The notes under the pieces were generated by a model. It was not told the origin of the DNA. It made no database searches and saw only the letters and a program-made list of their open reading frames with translations. The position numbers and the translations under genes are program-made. From positions 9,585,001-9,649,000 of the forward strand of contig NC_085119.1 of NCBI RefSeq assembly GCF_030269925.1: 64,000 nucleotides of DNA, written 5' to 3'. Numbering within the stretch: the first letter of the stretch is position 1; each line of letters begins with the position of its first letter. Of this stretch, positions 1 through 11,810 are shown one piece after another. This DNA is from Bombyx mori (Eukaryota; Arthropoda; Insecta; Lepidoptera; Bombycidae).

Positions 1-1030
1 GTATTCGTAGGAATATAAGATTATATACAGAACAGATGTATTATTATGCTGTATTATTGGAATGTTTTCGTCCGTAGCCCGGAGGGTACAGAGTAATAGT
101 TACCCATTAGAAGTGGGGCGACATCTGGAAACGAGCTCGAATTCAACTAATAACATGACCGTAACTTCAAGACGAGCAACCTGTAATGAAGCAACCAAAA
201 CATTACGCAGGAATGTAATATTCTTACTTACATACCTGTAAATAAGTACTATACTAGGGACTTAACAATTCTAAATTATTTTGCCTCGCCAAAAGTACAA
301 AATATTTATGTAGATTTTCAACTTAGTGATTTGACTGGACAACCTAGTAAGTAAAGTATTATTATTATTATTTTATTATAAATTAAGATTTAAATCTCTG
401 TTGTATGCGAAACAAATAGTTGGTAGGAAGTTTGATTAATAATATTTGGTTGTGGAAATACCGAATTCTAAGCTGGCCGGCCTCATATTAGAATATTGGG
501 CTGCTAACCTAAAAAAAAAAAGAAAGCTCTTTCTTCTTATCTTGCACAATAAAATTATGTATATTCAGACTACAAACCAATCGAGAAGAAGTGATCTAAA
601 TGGTCATTCACAATGCATTCCAAACAAGCCCTTTCGCCGAAGCGCAGAAAATGTTAATAGTTCGTGAAAGCCAAATAAGGATGTTGCCTAATCAAATATT
701 CCGGAATCCATCTTAAGAAAGAAGTCGGGTCTCGGCGAGCGGCCGTGCATAAGCAACAATATCGGTTCCTTTAAAGGATAAAGACGACTGAAGGACGATT
801 CGTAATCCCCTTCGAAGTGCCAGAACCAACTTATCTGTCGCCAGGTAGGCGGAACGAAATGCACGGTATATACATAGATACATTATACGTATGTTCTTCC
901 ACGTCTACAAGTTATCCCGTATATAAATTTTTTGAAAAGAGCTGCTTCTCTGTTATGCTTATAACGTAAACCTTTATATAATAATTATATTTGTTAAGGT
1001 TGTTTAATCTAATGATTTAAATGAATGTCG
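1..1030. other. AT-rich DNA, nothing recognised
   Basis: I see no gene, retroposon or RNA here. There is a short ATT microsatellite around 361-375 and an A-run near 511. The small open frame at 446-667 has no recognisable domain and no splice or composition signal that would support it. Confidence 0.5.
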
Positions 1031-1031
1031 T

Positions 1032-1270
1032 CACCCACCTTTGCCAATGGTAGGTATCATCGTCCTGCCTATGCCAACCGCATAGGCAGTCATGTGGTCC
1101 GGTTTTTTTTATTGCCCTTGTAGGTAGACATGTATACGGCCCACCTGATGGTGAATGGTTACCGTCGCTCATGGATGCCAGCAATGGGCAGAGCCAAGTT
1201 GCTGCCTAAAAACTGAGGGGCGTAATTTTATATATAATGTCTAAGGGCTTCTGTAACCACTACTCATCCA
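1032..1270 (+). repeat. Decayed tail-family retroposon split by a LINE tail
   Basis: The left part (about 1032-1102) matches the GGTAGGTACCA...CTGCC...GGTTTGAAGG portion of the short tail family found elsewhere in the window. The right part (about 1211-1270) carries its later portion, ATGTCTAAGGGCTTC followed by GTAACCACT. The two halves are separated by an antisense LINE 3' tail, so this is an old element interrupted by a younger one. It is diverged and its ends are not well defined. Confidence 0.5.
1103..1210 (-). mobile_element. LINE 3' tail (same family as the 44.6-48.2 kb LINE)
   Basis: Read on the minus strand, this is about 108 bp. It starts near TAGGCAGC, contains GGTAACCATTCACCATCAGG and ends in GCAATAAAAAAAA. 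It matches the last part of the long LINE at 44558-48227, including the end of its ORF and 3' UTR. The copy is extremely 5'-truncated and has no coding capacity. It interrupts an older retroposon. Confidence 0.7.
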
Positions 1271-1384
1271 AGGCCATCCACTTACCCGTATGGGTTAACA
1301 ATTACGCCCTGCCACTAGTAAATGTGCCTTGGCTATCGCAGTATGGCGATACAGTGCTCAGATAATGCTACTACTACTCTCAGA

Positions 1385-1586
1385 CACAGCCCACTGAGTT
1401 TCTCGCCGGATCTTCTCAGTGGGTCGCGTTTCCGATCCGGTGGTAGATTCTGCGAAGCACGGCTCTTGCTAGGGTTCGTGTTAGCAACGTCATCAGGTTT
1501 GAGCTCCGTGAGCTCACCTACTAGCCACGGTTACGCTGAAATAGCCTCTCAAGGCTATCAGCTTAGGTAGGAATAAAAAAAAAAAA
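1385..1586 (+). mobile_element. Bm1-type SINE, 5'-truncated
   Basis: The copy begins at ACAGCCCACTGAG and contains GATCTTCTCAGTGGGTCGCG. It ends AGCTTAGGTAGGAA followed by a poly(A) run. The body matches the copy at 17006-17371, which carries a tRNA-like head; here the head is missing. The small open frame over this stretch (1322-1570) is a by-product of the SINE and not a gene. The family name Bm1 is from memory. Confidence 0.8.
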
Positions 1587-2939
1587 GCTACTACTAGTTC
1601 TCCGGTGAATCCCTTAGTAGATTTTACGACACCCGGGGGAAAATATGAGTTGGCTTGGCGCTTTTGTGGTCGGACACAACAGATCTAAAATAATAATCGG
1701 AATTGGCACTACCAAGTATGTTCCTCTAGCTAACATAATAAAGTATCTGCATTAATGTTCCCGTATCTTAATTATGTTCTTGCAGTCCCTAAAGCTAAAT
1801 ACCACATATCCTACGAATGGTCTTGATACTTTATTTAAATAAGAGTGAGTCGCGACGGTGGATCTTCACGGTTAGAAAAAAAAAGCACAGAAACATCACG
1901 ACATTTGTAATTTTTGTCGTCAACATGCGGTTCCCGAATTCATCACACAATGCTTCATTGTTGTCAGGACATAATAAGCGGCATTAACATTTTGTACCGC
2001 GATTCACGTCATTGATGACGATTTATTGTTAGACCCGACATACAAACTCTATGAGGTATAATTAATCCGGGATTTTTTATCTCCCGCTATGATTTAGGTT
2101 CGTAAAGTTTGTTTTGCAGAGACATCTGCCAACGTAACCATTGTTGGGCAAAGCCGTCTTCAGGTAAGCCAGACAATGGGAATTATCTCAAAAAGAGTTG
2201 ACATTTCGCTTTTAAACTTTTGTGAACTCGAGTGTTTTGACAGGGCGTTTTTGAACTAAAGCTTCATTTAGATAACGATTTAACAAAACGCGTTTATTAT
2301 TTTTTGTGTATTCTTTTACGTAAGAGTTGATTTACCCAAAAGAATGTCGAGTCGACAACTCACGCATTTAGCTGGTAAACAAAGAATTTATTATTGTCGT
2401 ATAATTTTATGTTCCAAACAAAGGCCCCTCGCTTCGTCTCCCGCGGTCCGTACTTCTCTCCGCCCTGCCTTACGTAAACACTGCGTATGCACTTGTGCAC
2501 TAACATATGTCTACGACTGCGTTTGTTTACGTTTTCACTGTTTACACTGACTGTCCTCCCACGTAAATAAATCTCATAAAGAGCTAAACAGTTTTAAACA
2601 CATGGTTTAGTTGCCTAATAAATGTAGCTTGGTTCGTTTACGTATACGATTCCCGTTGTGAAAAAAAAAGCCGTATCGAATGTAGGCCGGAGTCGTCTTG
2701 AATGTTATAAGTAAATACAACGAAACCATGACACCGCATCGGTCTCTGTCGGAGCACAAAGCGGTGTTAAATCAATTGGTCAAAGTCATTTATGCATTCA
2801 TATAGTCGCCTTGCGCTCGAGGAAATAGCTATTGGATACCATTGTTGAGTTTGAACTCCCACTGTGATGTCGCCGACATCGTTCCGCCCGCCAATCCTAT
2901 ACATCAATAGCTTCTTAGAAAGGCATAATCTATTTCGTA
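1587..2939. other. Unannotated stretch
   Basis: AT-rich single-copy-looking sequence. Short open frames such as 2344-2550 have no recognisable similarity. I see no exon, RNA gene or complete repeat. Confidence 0.4.
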
Positions 2940-3195
2940 ACATATACGAGGAATGGAATGGAAGCGTGGAATGGACATGTGATGCGTAGAGAGAAGATGC
3001 ATGTGACTAGGAGATGTATGGAAATGGTAGTGCAAGGTAGAGGGGGAAGAGGTCGTCCGAAGAAGACATGGATGGAGTGTGTGAATGACGATATGAGAGA
3101 GAGAGAGAGGAGTGAGTGTTGAGATGACGGCTAATAGAAGAGAATGGAAGAGAAAAATTAGCTGTGCCGATCCCACCTAATGGGATAAGGTGGAG
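2940..3195 (+). pseudogene. Non-LTR retrotransposon ORF2, C-terminal remnant (RTE-like)
   Basis: Translating from about 2967 gives WNGHVMRREK, then GRGGRGRPKKTWMECVND. This is the GHV-(M)RR ... GRPKK-W-(D/E)C pattern found at the C-terminus of many endonuclease-reverse-transcriptase LINEs. The frame stops at 3120-3122, just after a GA microsatellite (about 3095-3109). It resumes in another frame as ISCADPT, a stop, then WDK. A frameshift in the GA run plus a stop mark it as dead. Only the last tenth or so of the protein remains. It is the same kind of remnant, on the same strand, as those near 16.1, 57.6 and 61.7 kb. Confidence 0.65.
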
Positions 3196-3552
3196 AAAAA
3201 GAATAAGAAGAGTATAAAATTTAAAAACCAAATTTATTGTTGCACGAAACAAAGCAATTTACGTTGAAGAGTCAGAACGAAGATTAAAAGTCATGCACTC
3301 GTTTAGGACGGCAGCGCTTACATTTTAAAGTCATAAAACTAAATTGTGGATGTCCTCAGGAAAGTAGAACGCGGATCCAATCCGAGTTTGCAAACAAGGG
3401 AAGTTACGGCGGTGCGGGCGGGGACTGCGGCTCGGCAAATAGGTACCGGCCGCGCCGATAAGACGCCGTCTCCTGCGACTTCTATTTAAACTGACGGAGA
3501 AATGTTCACAGATCAAATCTCGAAAGATGAACCCGTTTATTTTTATTCCTAA

Positions 3553-3740
3553 CTAGCGACCCGCCCTCACTTCGCTTCGGAAACTGTAATTTATTATTGA
3601 TTTCTCCACTGTTTAATGGACGTTATTATACATATAAACCTTCCTCTTCAATAACTCTATCTATTTAAAAAAAACCGCATCAAAATCCGTTGCGTAGTTT
3701 TAAAGATTTAAGCATACATAGGGACAGACAGATATAGGGA
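3553..3740 (-). mobile_element. Helitron-like element, antisense, 5' end unclear
   Basis: On the minus strand the right terminus reads GGGCGGGTCGCTAG followed by T, the CTAG-T ending expected of a Helitron. It sits just downstream of a GC-rich hairpin-prone stretch (CGAAGCGAAG). The + strand CTAG lies at 3553-3556 and is preceded by A. The other end is not clear. The body includes AACCGCATCAAAATCCGTTG and GGGACAGACAGA, which recur in weaker form near 58.55-58.63 kb. Confidence 0.5.
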
Positions 3741-5074
3741 CAGAGAGACACCTACGCTCTACCGTATAATTTTAGCTTTACGCTTACCAAAAACAGTACG
3801 ACAAGGCTTGGCAAATAATCTAACAAATTTTTCGTAATAAAAAACTACATAAATGAAACTTAACTATATTTGAAGGTTAATTTAAATATTACACAAGCAA
3901 ATACCGATGAAAATTGTAATAACATAATCAAACAAACAAAGTAATGGGCACTATTTATTTTTCCTTCGCAAAATATTGTAACGTAAATTTAGACTAACAA
4001 AATATTTAACATGTATAATATATACGAAACGTAAATAAAAAGCTTATCATCCAAAAACTTTATAAAATTTATTCCCTCAACAAAAAATAATAATAATCCC
4101 GAAACATTTTTACTGGAATCGTTTAGAGTATTTCTCATATCTACAGTGCGGTATTATTTCATAATGTAATCAGTAATAATTGCGTTAACGAGTCCGCCTT
4201 TAATTTGTTAGGCGTTTTAAACGGCTTTACGTATTTGAATCGCAAATTTCTTAGAATATTTCCAGAGGGTCGCTGCCGTTTCGAGGACATTATCTCTTCA
4301 TAAAATTCAAGATTTCGTTGAGTATTTCATTGTATTTCTAAATTAAAGTTTAATATGGATCTACTTAAACCTGCTGTCTTGCAGGGTCATCGTCTAATCC
4401 CACCTTCACATTAATTTCCCTCTAATTAAGTATTATTTTCAAATTGTTATAAATTGTCCTTCGGTTCAGGTAAGCACTTGTGATTAAAACTGTATGATTT
4501 ACCAGAAATTTAGAGATAACTTGTTTTCAATACTCCTTCCTCGTTTAATCCCTCTGAATCAAGTTACAGTTTTTTTTTTTTCCATTTTATAAAAGTTATA
4601 AATATGTATTAAAAATTGAATGCTCTAACTTGATGATAATATTATACATACATATATCTTAATATATAGGTATCTGATTCCACTCGAGTTTTTTTTTAAG
4701 TTGAGACAATCTGCAATTCAATGTTATGCGTTCACAGCATCTCGCGATAAAACATTCAAAGAAGAACACCAACCGTAAATACTATAGTTATCTCAGTGTC
4801 AGCGACCTCAGACGTCTAACCTCTAGTAGTGCCCGTCAAAACTATTCAGTAATATGAAAGATATGTCGAGTATTTACATTATAAAAGGTCTTAATAGAGT
4901 AGTGATAAAATTATTTCGATTCGCTTTACACATCAAAATGCTTATAAAGCATCATAATTTTGAATAGAATTACTGAATTTTTTTAAAAAAACTTTTAGGT
5001 GTCGTACAATTGAACGAATAAGAATAAACCTTAAATAAAAATCGTAAGTGAGTTTTAGTGATGTCTTCTGCGTG
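3741..5074. other. AT-rich DNA, nothing recognised
   Basis: Very AT-rich, with T-runs near 4571 and 4690. I see no exon, RNA gene or full repeat. Confidence 0.4.
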
Positions 5075-5276
5075 TTTTTTTTTCTACCTAAGCTGATAGC
5101 CTTGAGAGGCTATATCAGCGTCACCGAACGAGTAGGTGAGCTCACGGGGCTCAAACCTGGCGAAGTTGCTAACACTGACCTTATCAAGAGCAGTGCTTCG
5201 CAGAATCTATCACCGGATCGGAAACGCGACCCACTGAGAAGATCCGACGAGAAACTCAATGGGCTGTGTCTGTGGG
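5075..5276 (-). mobile_element. Bm1-type SINE, antisense
   Basis: A T-run at 5075-5083 is followed by CTACCTAAGCTGATAGCC, the reverse complement of the family's 3' end. The body matches the copies at 1385 and 17006 in reverse. The shared portion ends near 5276, at the same internal point (the complement of CAGCCCACTGAG) where the 1385 copy begins. The small open frame at 5048-5293 is only the SINE read through. Confidence 0.8.
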
Positions 5277-5655
5277 TTAATTTACTTGCGTAGCCTTTCG
5301 TCGCTAGCGACTGGTTCGTTGAGAACGCTCTGCGTGATATATTTTGAAATTATGCATATACTTTTATTAACAAATCTTAGTCTTTTAAATATGGAGGAGA
5401 GAAGCGGCCGCCCCGAAGAACGAAGAAAGAAGACAGAAGAAGAAGGAGATCAAGAGAGAAGAAAGAAGTCGTTCACACCTATATTAAAAATCAAGCCTGC
5501 CTCTCACCAACCTTCAGCGCATCACCCTTGCCTCAATAGGCAGATAGAGTCACAAGCCCGGGTAGAGGGGTTGCCCCGAGGCCCGTCCCGCGCCCCCGTA
5601 AGGGAACGCGACGACCCGATAATATTCTTAGTCTTATTTGGGTTCATTAAATGAT
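5277..5655. other. Purine-rich and GC-rich block upstream of the antisense SINE
   Basis: Directly beyond the SINE's truncation point lies a 380 bp block with a near-pure purine tract (about 5393-5472) and a GC-rich patch (about 5555-5620). It allows an open frame at 5259-5654 with a charged Glu/Arg/Lys composition and no known domain. It could be the 5' part of a longer retroposon whose 3' end is the Bm1-type sequence, or unrelated flanking DNA. I do not regard the ORF as a gene. Confidence 0.35.
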
Positions 5656-7842
5656 ACTATTTAGTGATCGTGGAAGCTGATAATCAACATATCACAGATA
5701 CGTTACGTCGAAAAACTGGTATTTGTTCTAAAATTCGGACCACGATATAGTCGTATTACTAGACACGAACGTCTTTCCTACCAATTCATGGATGATATAA
5801 AATTAATAAGATGTTCGGTAAGGTCAACCAATATATCTAGAACATGTACAATTTTATTTAATTGAATTTGTGCCTTGAATGGCGTAATAAACTGATACAC
5901 ATAAAAATCGTCAGTGTATTCACGTCTAAGTTAGAGTCGTGGTATAAGCCCACACATCGAACAACTTCAAGAAATTAAAAAAAAATTGATCAAAATTTCA
6001 AATGTTGTATAGTCGATAAACTATTTTCTACCGAGAAGCGGTGGTGTATTCCTCTTTGAATAACGGGCTGGCCGTAATATAAATGAGACGTCGACTAAGA
6101 TCCCAAGGTCGGTTACAACATCCTCGTTGTTATGTTTGGGTGCTTTAACACTATGCATAACGGGTCAAATGACCCATTTTGAACTTTTGAATTCAAAATG
6201 CACGTATCATCTAATTGCTTCTGCACATTTGACTTTATGACTTTTCTTACCAATTAATCCACAGTTATTATACTTTTTTTGTTTGTTTTGTTTTGTTTAT
6301 TTTGAGTAATACTTGTCTTGTACCGTTATATATCAGCTACGCTAGAAACAGGTACTAGTAAATGTTGGTATGATTAGTGTTAACTCCAAGCGTGCCGTCG
6401 ACTCCTATAGATCAACAAAAATAAAATTCGACTTGCGTGCATTATATCTTGGAGCGAGCAACTTTAAGCAATAATGCAACAAATTCCGAATACAAATAGA
6501 ATAATAGATTGCGTTTAAAAATTTAAGAAGCCTAATCTGTAATTCTAAAAAAAAAACGAAATAAAACCTTATTTGTGCATAAGCAAAACCTAACTAATCC
6601 CGCTTAATCTCTTAAGTTCAAAGGGAGAGCTATACCTTTACGTTGTGGGACGACCTGTTTGCGAGATGTCATAAATAACATTGAACGTTATATCCTTCGT
6701 ACTGTCGTATTAATATTGAACGCGAGCACCGTTAGTTGTACTCTTTGCCACGGACGCATATAATTTACCTCCTAATATTTTATGAACGGCCCATAATATT
6801 CAGGTACTTTTTCTTGAGGTTAAAGCTACATCCACCGTGCTGAGTGTTCAATTTAAAGGACTTCTTCTAATTTTTGTTGTTAAAAAACTTATTTATTACC
6901 AATAACCATTTTCATAATCCATAATTCCATTGAAAATTCCATTCAAGGTGCCTGTAATGATCCTAATGCACGATATACATCTTGACTTTCATCATCATAT
7001 GTTCTCGCTCACAACCACAAATCCGGAGAAGAAGCGATTGCTCGCGAGGCACAGCCATGATACTGAATGACGTGCACGACCACTCTGACAAGAGTATTAC
7101 TCTTCAAAGACAAAGAAAAATGTTTTCTCATCGACCAAAATATGTTAGGTTGAAAGAGCATTTTTAAACATCTAAAATGGGCAAAGCTCAGTACTCACTT
7201 TATTTTAAGCCGTTACTGGATTTCTATGATATCACGACATGAATACCACTACCCATACTAAGAATCGAAGTATCAATATTTCTATCCTAACATTAAGCGG
7301 GAACGGATGGGAAAAGAATGACTTCTTGATACGAACATAGCGCGGCTCAAATATTATAGCAGAACTATTTTTTTTTTAAGTTAATACGTGTCTATCACGC
7401 TCATCAAGGACTTTCACTCTTCAAGGGTAACATCGGGCCCCACCGTCTGTCTGAGGACTGCAATAAAAAAACTGGTAAAATTACTATTGAGGTCTCGAGT
7501 CTGGTAACTTGCGGATTATTTTCTGAAATAGCGTCATTAACGTTCCTTAACAAAAGGCGATCCGTCCCCCGTCTACAAGAGCTTAATAAACATATTTAAC
7601 AACAGTCACAGCATTTAACTAGTCAAGAGAAATAAAATTGATAGATATATGGCCGATTAGTCTGTATATATTCTACTGACCACACCATGTAATCGTAGAC
7701 CACAGTTAAATAATCCACCAAGTTTATTGATGATAAAGAAAATCAATAAATGACGAAGTAAAGTGTAGTTTCCTGGATAAACCGATGCTATTGACCTAGC
7801 TCGTTGTATGTACCACAGGTCATTATGAGGGAAGCCTCACCG
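5656..7842. other. Unannotated stretch
   Basis: AT-rich sequence with no recognised exon, RNA gene or repeat. The open frame at 6982-7167 is short and shows no domain. Confidence 0.4.
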
Positions 7843-7861
7843 ATATATATATATATATATA
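7843..7861. repeat. AT dinucleotide microsatellite
   Basis: An uninterrupted run of AT of about 19 bp, directly abutting the poly(T) start of the antisense retroposon tail that follows. Confidence 0.9.
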
Positions 7862-8104
7862 TTTTTTTTATTGCTTAGAAGGGTGGACGAGCTCACAACC
7901 CACCTGGTGTTAAGTGGTTACTGGAGCCCATACACATCTACAACGTAAATGCGCCACCCATCTTGAGATATAAGTTCAAAGATCTCAGTATAGTTACAGC
8001 GGCTGCCCCACCCTTCAAACCGAAACGCATTACTGCTTCACGGCAGAAATAGGCAGGGCGGTGGTACCTACCCGCGCGGACTCACAAGAGGTCCTGCCAC
8101 CAGT
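7862..8104 (-). mobile_element. Tail-family retroposon (ACTGGTGGTAGGACC family), antisense, near complete
   Basis: This is the reverse complement of the unit running from ACTGGTGGCAGGACCTC through TGCCGTGAAGCAGTAATGCG and GGCGCATTTACGTTGTAGA to AAGCAATAAAAAAAA. At about 243 bp it is close to the best-preserved copies at 33868 and 43300. The tail poly(A) appears as the T-run at its left edge. I am unsure whether this unit is a SINE tail or the 3' end of a larger LINE. Confidence 0.8.
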
Positions 8105-8440
8105 ATATGTGTATATACGTTTACATAATCCAATCCATGGATGATTATGACTCTATTCACGTTCGAACTGCAACAGTACAAGTTTTTAATCAACACGTTT
8201 CCTCTGGCACCGGAAGTTGGATTCTGCTTCCTCGTCTTCAGTCGATCGAACATCCGTCAGTGGTTTTGCTGAAGCTATTTCCGACATATATTTAAACATA
8301 AGCGTTAACAATAATAGTTTTTCGTCATTTAACTTGTGTACTATAGAATAATTGAATACTATAGAATATTAGAGGAATACAACTAGGAAAACTATGTAAG
8401 AAAAAACAATTCTTTTTGGGCTTTGAGTGTATATGCTTAA
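8105..8440. other. Unannotated stretch
   Basis: No feature recognised. The short open frames on both strands near 8068-8295 partly overlap the antisense retroposon and are not supported. Confidence 0.4.
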
Positions 8441-9005
8441 GTAGTCAAATCCTAAAGGATAAGGAGATGTACTCGTATCCAGCGATGCAACATTACCAGA
8501 CTACCATCCCAACTGCAGGTATCAATTTTCCGAAATACGTGTCTGACCGAGCGTGTTCACGGACGACTTTTATGACAAATATATAATAACATCTATACTA
8601 ATTTATAAATCTACAGTTGTTTTTTACGGATGCTCCGTTATAACTACTGAACCGTGCATCCGATTGACTTGAAACTTGGTATCCATGTAGAAAATACATG
8701 TACTTAATGAATAGGCTAATATTTATATGAGCGTTGGACTCCCTACACCAGTTGCGGGGGCGTTAATGATGAGAATCTTTGTGGGGGTGAGAAATAATAA
8801 TGTTAATTTTAAATTCCCGGCGAAGCGGACGGGCACAGCTAGTCGTATAACAAAAATCAAACTCGCGAAATTTATAAATTGCATAATTACTGATTACAGG
8901 ACGTATTGTAGGCCCGCACGAGAAGGTACTACCATCATTCAAATTACTACCGCGGAGCGGTCCAGATGCATTTCTGTTGAATACGTGGGATAGCTGTTAT
9001 AGCAT
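8441..9005 (+). mobile_element. tRNA-headed SINE, split by a Helitron
   Basis: The left part (8441-8591) has a decayed tRNA-like head around CCTAAAGGATAAGG and then GCAGGTATCAATTTT followed by GAAATACGTGT. The right part (8843 to about 9005) continues with TCGTATAACAAAAATCAAAC, AATTGCATAATTACTG and then a diverged start of the ...GGTGGTAGGACC tail unit. Removing the 251 bp between them restores a continuous element with one A and one T at the joint, as expected for Helitron insertion between A and T. The 3' end is decayed. Confidence 0.6.
8592..8842 (+). mobile_element. Non-autonomous Helitron (251 bp), both ends visible
   Basis: The left end is TCTATACTAATTTATAAAT, preceded by A (8591). The right end is GGGCACAGCTAG, followed by T (8843). 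A short stem CCCG...CGGG (CCCGGCGAAGCGGACGGG) precedes the CTAG terminus. The 5' TC, 3' CTAG, subterminal hairpin and A/T flanks are the accepted Helitron signature. There is no Rep/helicase coding, so it is a non-autonomous copy. The open frame at 8727-8993 crosses its right end and is not a gene. Confidence 0.75.
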
Positions 9006-11433
9006 CAAAAAACTTCCACATTCAATTATGTGTACAATTTAAAAAAAAATCGTTAATTTATTGGTGACGTGGAGAATATTTGAGGACACATCCGGCACGT
9101 AACTGCGTGCACGTCACCAACCCTTTGCCTCAACCCCTAAGGCGTGGTCCTCTGAAACAAACAAACGGAACTGAAATTGAGAGGAGCGCCCGGAACTGGC
9201 GGGTATACCTTTTCATTACGGAATCCCTTTTTAATTACCACCGTCTAAATAAAAATTGTATTTTTATTTCAAGTAGGCAAAATTGAAAAGGAAATTGCCG
9301 GGATGCCGGTTCGCGCAGCGGCGTCGAATAAAACTTTAATATAATGCATAAGGCCCTTTGATCTCGGCACTTCGCTTGCATGAAATTGTGGAGATATAAA
9401 ACGGGAACCGTAAATTATTTTCAAACTAGAAGGAAACAACGGAATCAAAGATTACAATTAAATATCATTTAAAATCAGAACCGAAAAAGCGACATCAGAA
9501 TTAAAAATGCGTATCTAAGAGTCAAAAGACTTTTTATTCCAAGAATTCGGGAATATAAAAAGTATCATAAATTACATGTGAAATAATAAGAGGAAGAAAA
9601 ATCTTTCATCCGCAAACGTTTTTAAAAGACGCCCTCGCGCTCCGGTACCGTTCGGAAGATAAATGTCGCTTGTACCAGGATGTACTGTTAGTAGGAACGT
9701 GCTTCTAATAAAAATACAGCTCGGTGTCGCATCCCGTTTGCCTCAACAGCACTTCGACATTTAAAATCAAGGTAAATCTCCACCTGAAACCGAGACGCAA
9801 CAACGTTATACCTTCGTGTCTGTCTACATTACGTGTAATTTCTTTATTCACTAAACAATGTGAGGATAATTAAATACAGAAAAGTAGATTACAAAAAGAA
9901 ATCAACAATTCATTCACCTTGCTCGACAAGCGAAGGAGGAAAACAGTGGATCAGCGAAGGTAAGATATACGGTCAAAGAAAAGATAATAAAGCGTTGTAT
10001 TTTCATTCTAATCCGTAGTGGAGTCGGGATGAGCCGGGGGATTCGGCGGGTGACGGGGAGGCTCGATATCTAAAATTACAAGCCTGTTCAGAGTGCCTAT
10101 CTCGAGGCACACCGTTCTCCATTCCTTTATGTTCAACTGCCACTTTCAGACGTTTCCCTATTCAAACTACACCTCAGATATTCAGCTTAATGTTAGCTCA
10201 ACTAGAAATTTTTGCGCATCTGTTATATGGTAGGTATGTACTCACTTTTGTTATCATTGCTAACCGGTTTCATCATTTTAATCAGATCGTTTGTGCTCCA
10301 GCAATAGCTTTTTAGAAAGAGTGGCAGTATTTTTTACTTGCACATAAAATCGAACATGTGCCAATACGGTGCACGTGTGACAAAACGACAGCTTGTGATA
10401 ATCTTAAGGTTTCTGTCCTAACTGCAAGCTGACACGCGCAAACAATCAGCAAAACTTATGGCACCTAGACACGCGACAGTACTGCAGTTCGTTCGCCACC
10501 ATACACACTAAAGAGTAGAAAACATTGTAGAAGATTCACAAAACTACGCTGTTTTCATTATTCGGAACGAAACTAATAACCTTCCATTGTCGACCGTTTC
10601 GATCGAAGATCGGATTTCAGTGTTAAGGAAAATTTAATATCTCAATATGATACAATTTTCCAGTACAATACCACACAAGAGTTATTGCCACCGAAGGGCT
10701 GGGAATATGAACAAAGCAACCGAATCGAATGTAATAAAAATCACTTCAGCATTACGAAGCGACGAGAACTGATGTCTATCGGCATTGTGACACACGATGC
10801 CGCTCCGATAGATGTCACATGGGAAAAGCCTGCGTCGAACTCACTATTATTTTTGTACGACAAACAAATTGATTGTATTCCACCGTATCTACATTATAAT
10901 GCGGGCTGATTAATTTAAACAGTGCTCAATTTAATTATACCAAAAATCTAGACCGTATCCATTGAATATTACTTTTCATACTGTACAAATAAAATCTCAC
11001 CCTATTTCATCTAGCTTGCGACGAATAACTTTCAACCGATTAAAATCAGTTTCATATAAATTTAAGGTTACAGTTCAGCAGTTTGTTATTTGTACTGTTT
11101 TGCTTTATTCTAAATTTAAGTCCTAAAATAGCAAGAAGAAATATTATTTTATCCAATATACGATCTAAGCCCTGAAAACAAAACTAACAAACTTGATTTC
11201 GCAACTTTGAGAAGTTAAAATAATTTTTGATCCCTAGATAACAAGCTATCGAACCTTCATCGACGATAAATTTTGTTTTTGTTTCAAACTTTGTATTAGG
11301 TTACGTAACTTTTTGAGCTTATTGATTTTTTTTGTTTTTTTTTAATGCCTTTTTGCCCGCAGTACGCCTGATGACGCTATTATAAAATATCGCAATCAGT
11401 AGATCTAGTTCGAAAAACAGTTTTTATGTTATA
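9006..11433. other. Unannotated stretch
   Basis: Mostly AT-rich. There are somewhat GC-rich patches near 9080-9330 and 10010-10070. Open frames at 9080-9286 and 10685-10909 show no recognisable domain. No exon or RNA gene can be supported. Confidence 0.4.
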
Positions 11434-11810
11434 CTAGCGACCCGCCCTCGCTTCGCTTCGGAAACATTAAATTTTATTATTGATAGTTGAGTCCCGCGAT
11501 GTTACCCGCGGTTATTGCCCTACCGCGGGTGAGGCCGCGAGGCGAAGCTAGTCTCAAAAAAGTAGCCTAAGTTACTCCTTATATCATCAGCTACCTATCA
11601 GTGAAAGTCTCGTCAAAATCGGTCCAGCCGTTCCAGAAATTATCCGGAACAAACAGACAGACAGACAGACCGACAGACAGACAGACAAAAATTGTAAAAA
11701 ATGTTATTTTGGTGTATGTACCGTATATATATTATATTCATATGCATGTAGTATAAAGAGGTTATTTCAATATTACAAACAGACACTCCAATTTTATTTA
11801 TATGTATAGA
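11434..11810 (-). mobile_element. Non-autonomous Helitron (about 377 bp), antisense
   Basis: On the minus strand the element starts TCTATACATATAAATAAAAT after an A. It ends GGGCGGGTCGCTAG before a T. On the + strand this is CTAG at 11434-11437 (preceded by A) and TATGTATAGA ending at 11810 (followed by T). It contains CCGCGGTTATTGCCC and CCTACCGCGGGTGAGG, plus a (CAGA)n run at about 11652-11687. It shares its right terminus with the element at 3553. Confidence 0.7.
11652..11687. repeat. CAGA tetranucleotide microsatellite
   Basis: Nine units of CAGA, one of them changed to CCGA, inside the antisense Helitron. Confidence 0.85.

Noticed and set aside
3095..3109. Satellite or telomeric repeat
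   Set aside because: Only a short GA run inside a decayed LINE ORF; no TTAGG telomeric repeats or long satellite arrays were seen anywhere.
5259..5654. 131-codon frame rich in Glu, Arg and Lys
   Set aside because: The coding look comes from a purine tract; its start lies inside an antisense SINE and no domain is present.
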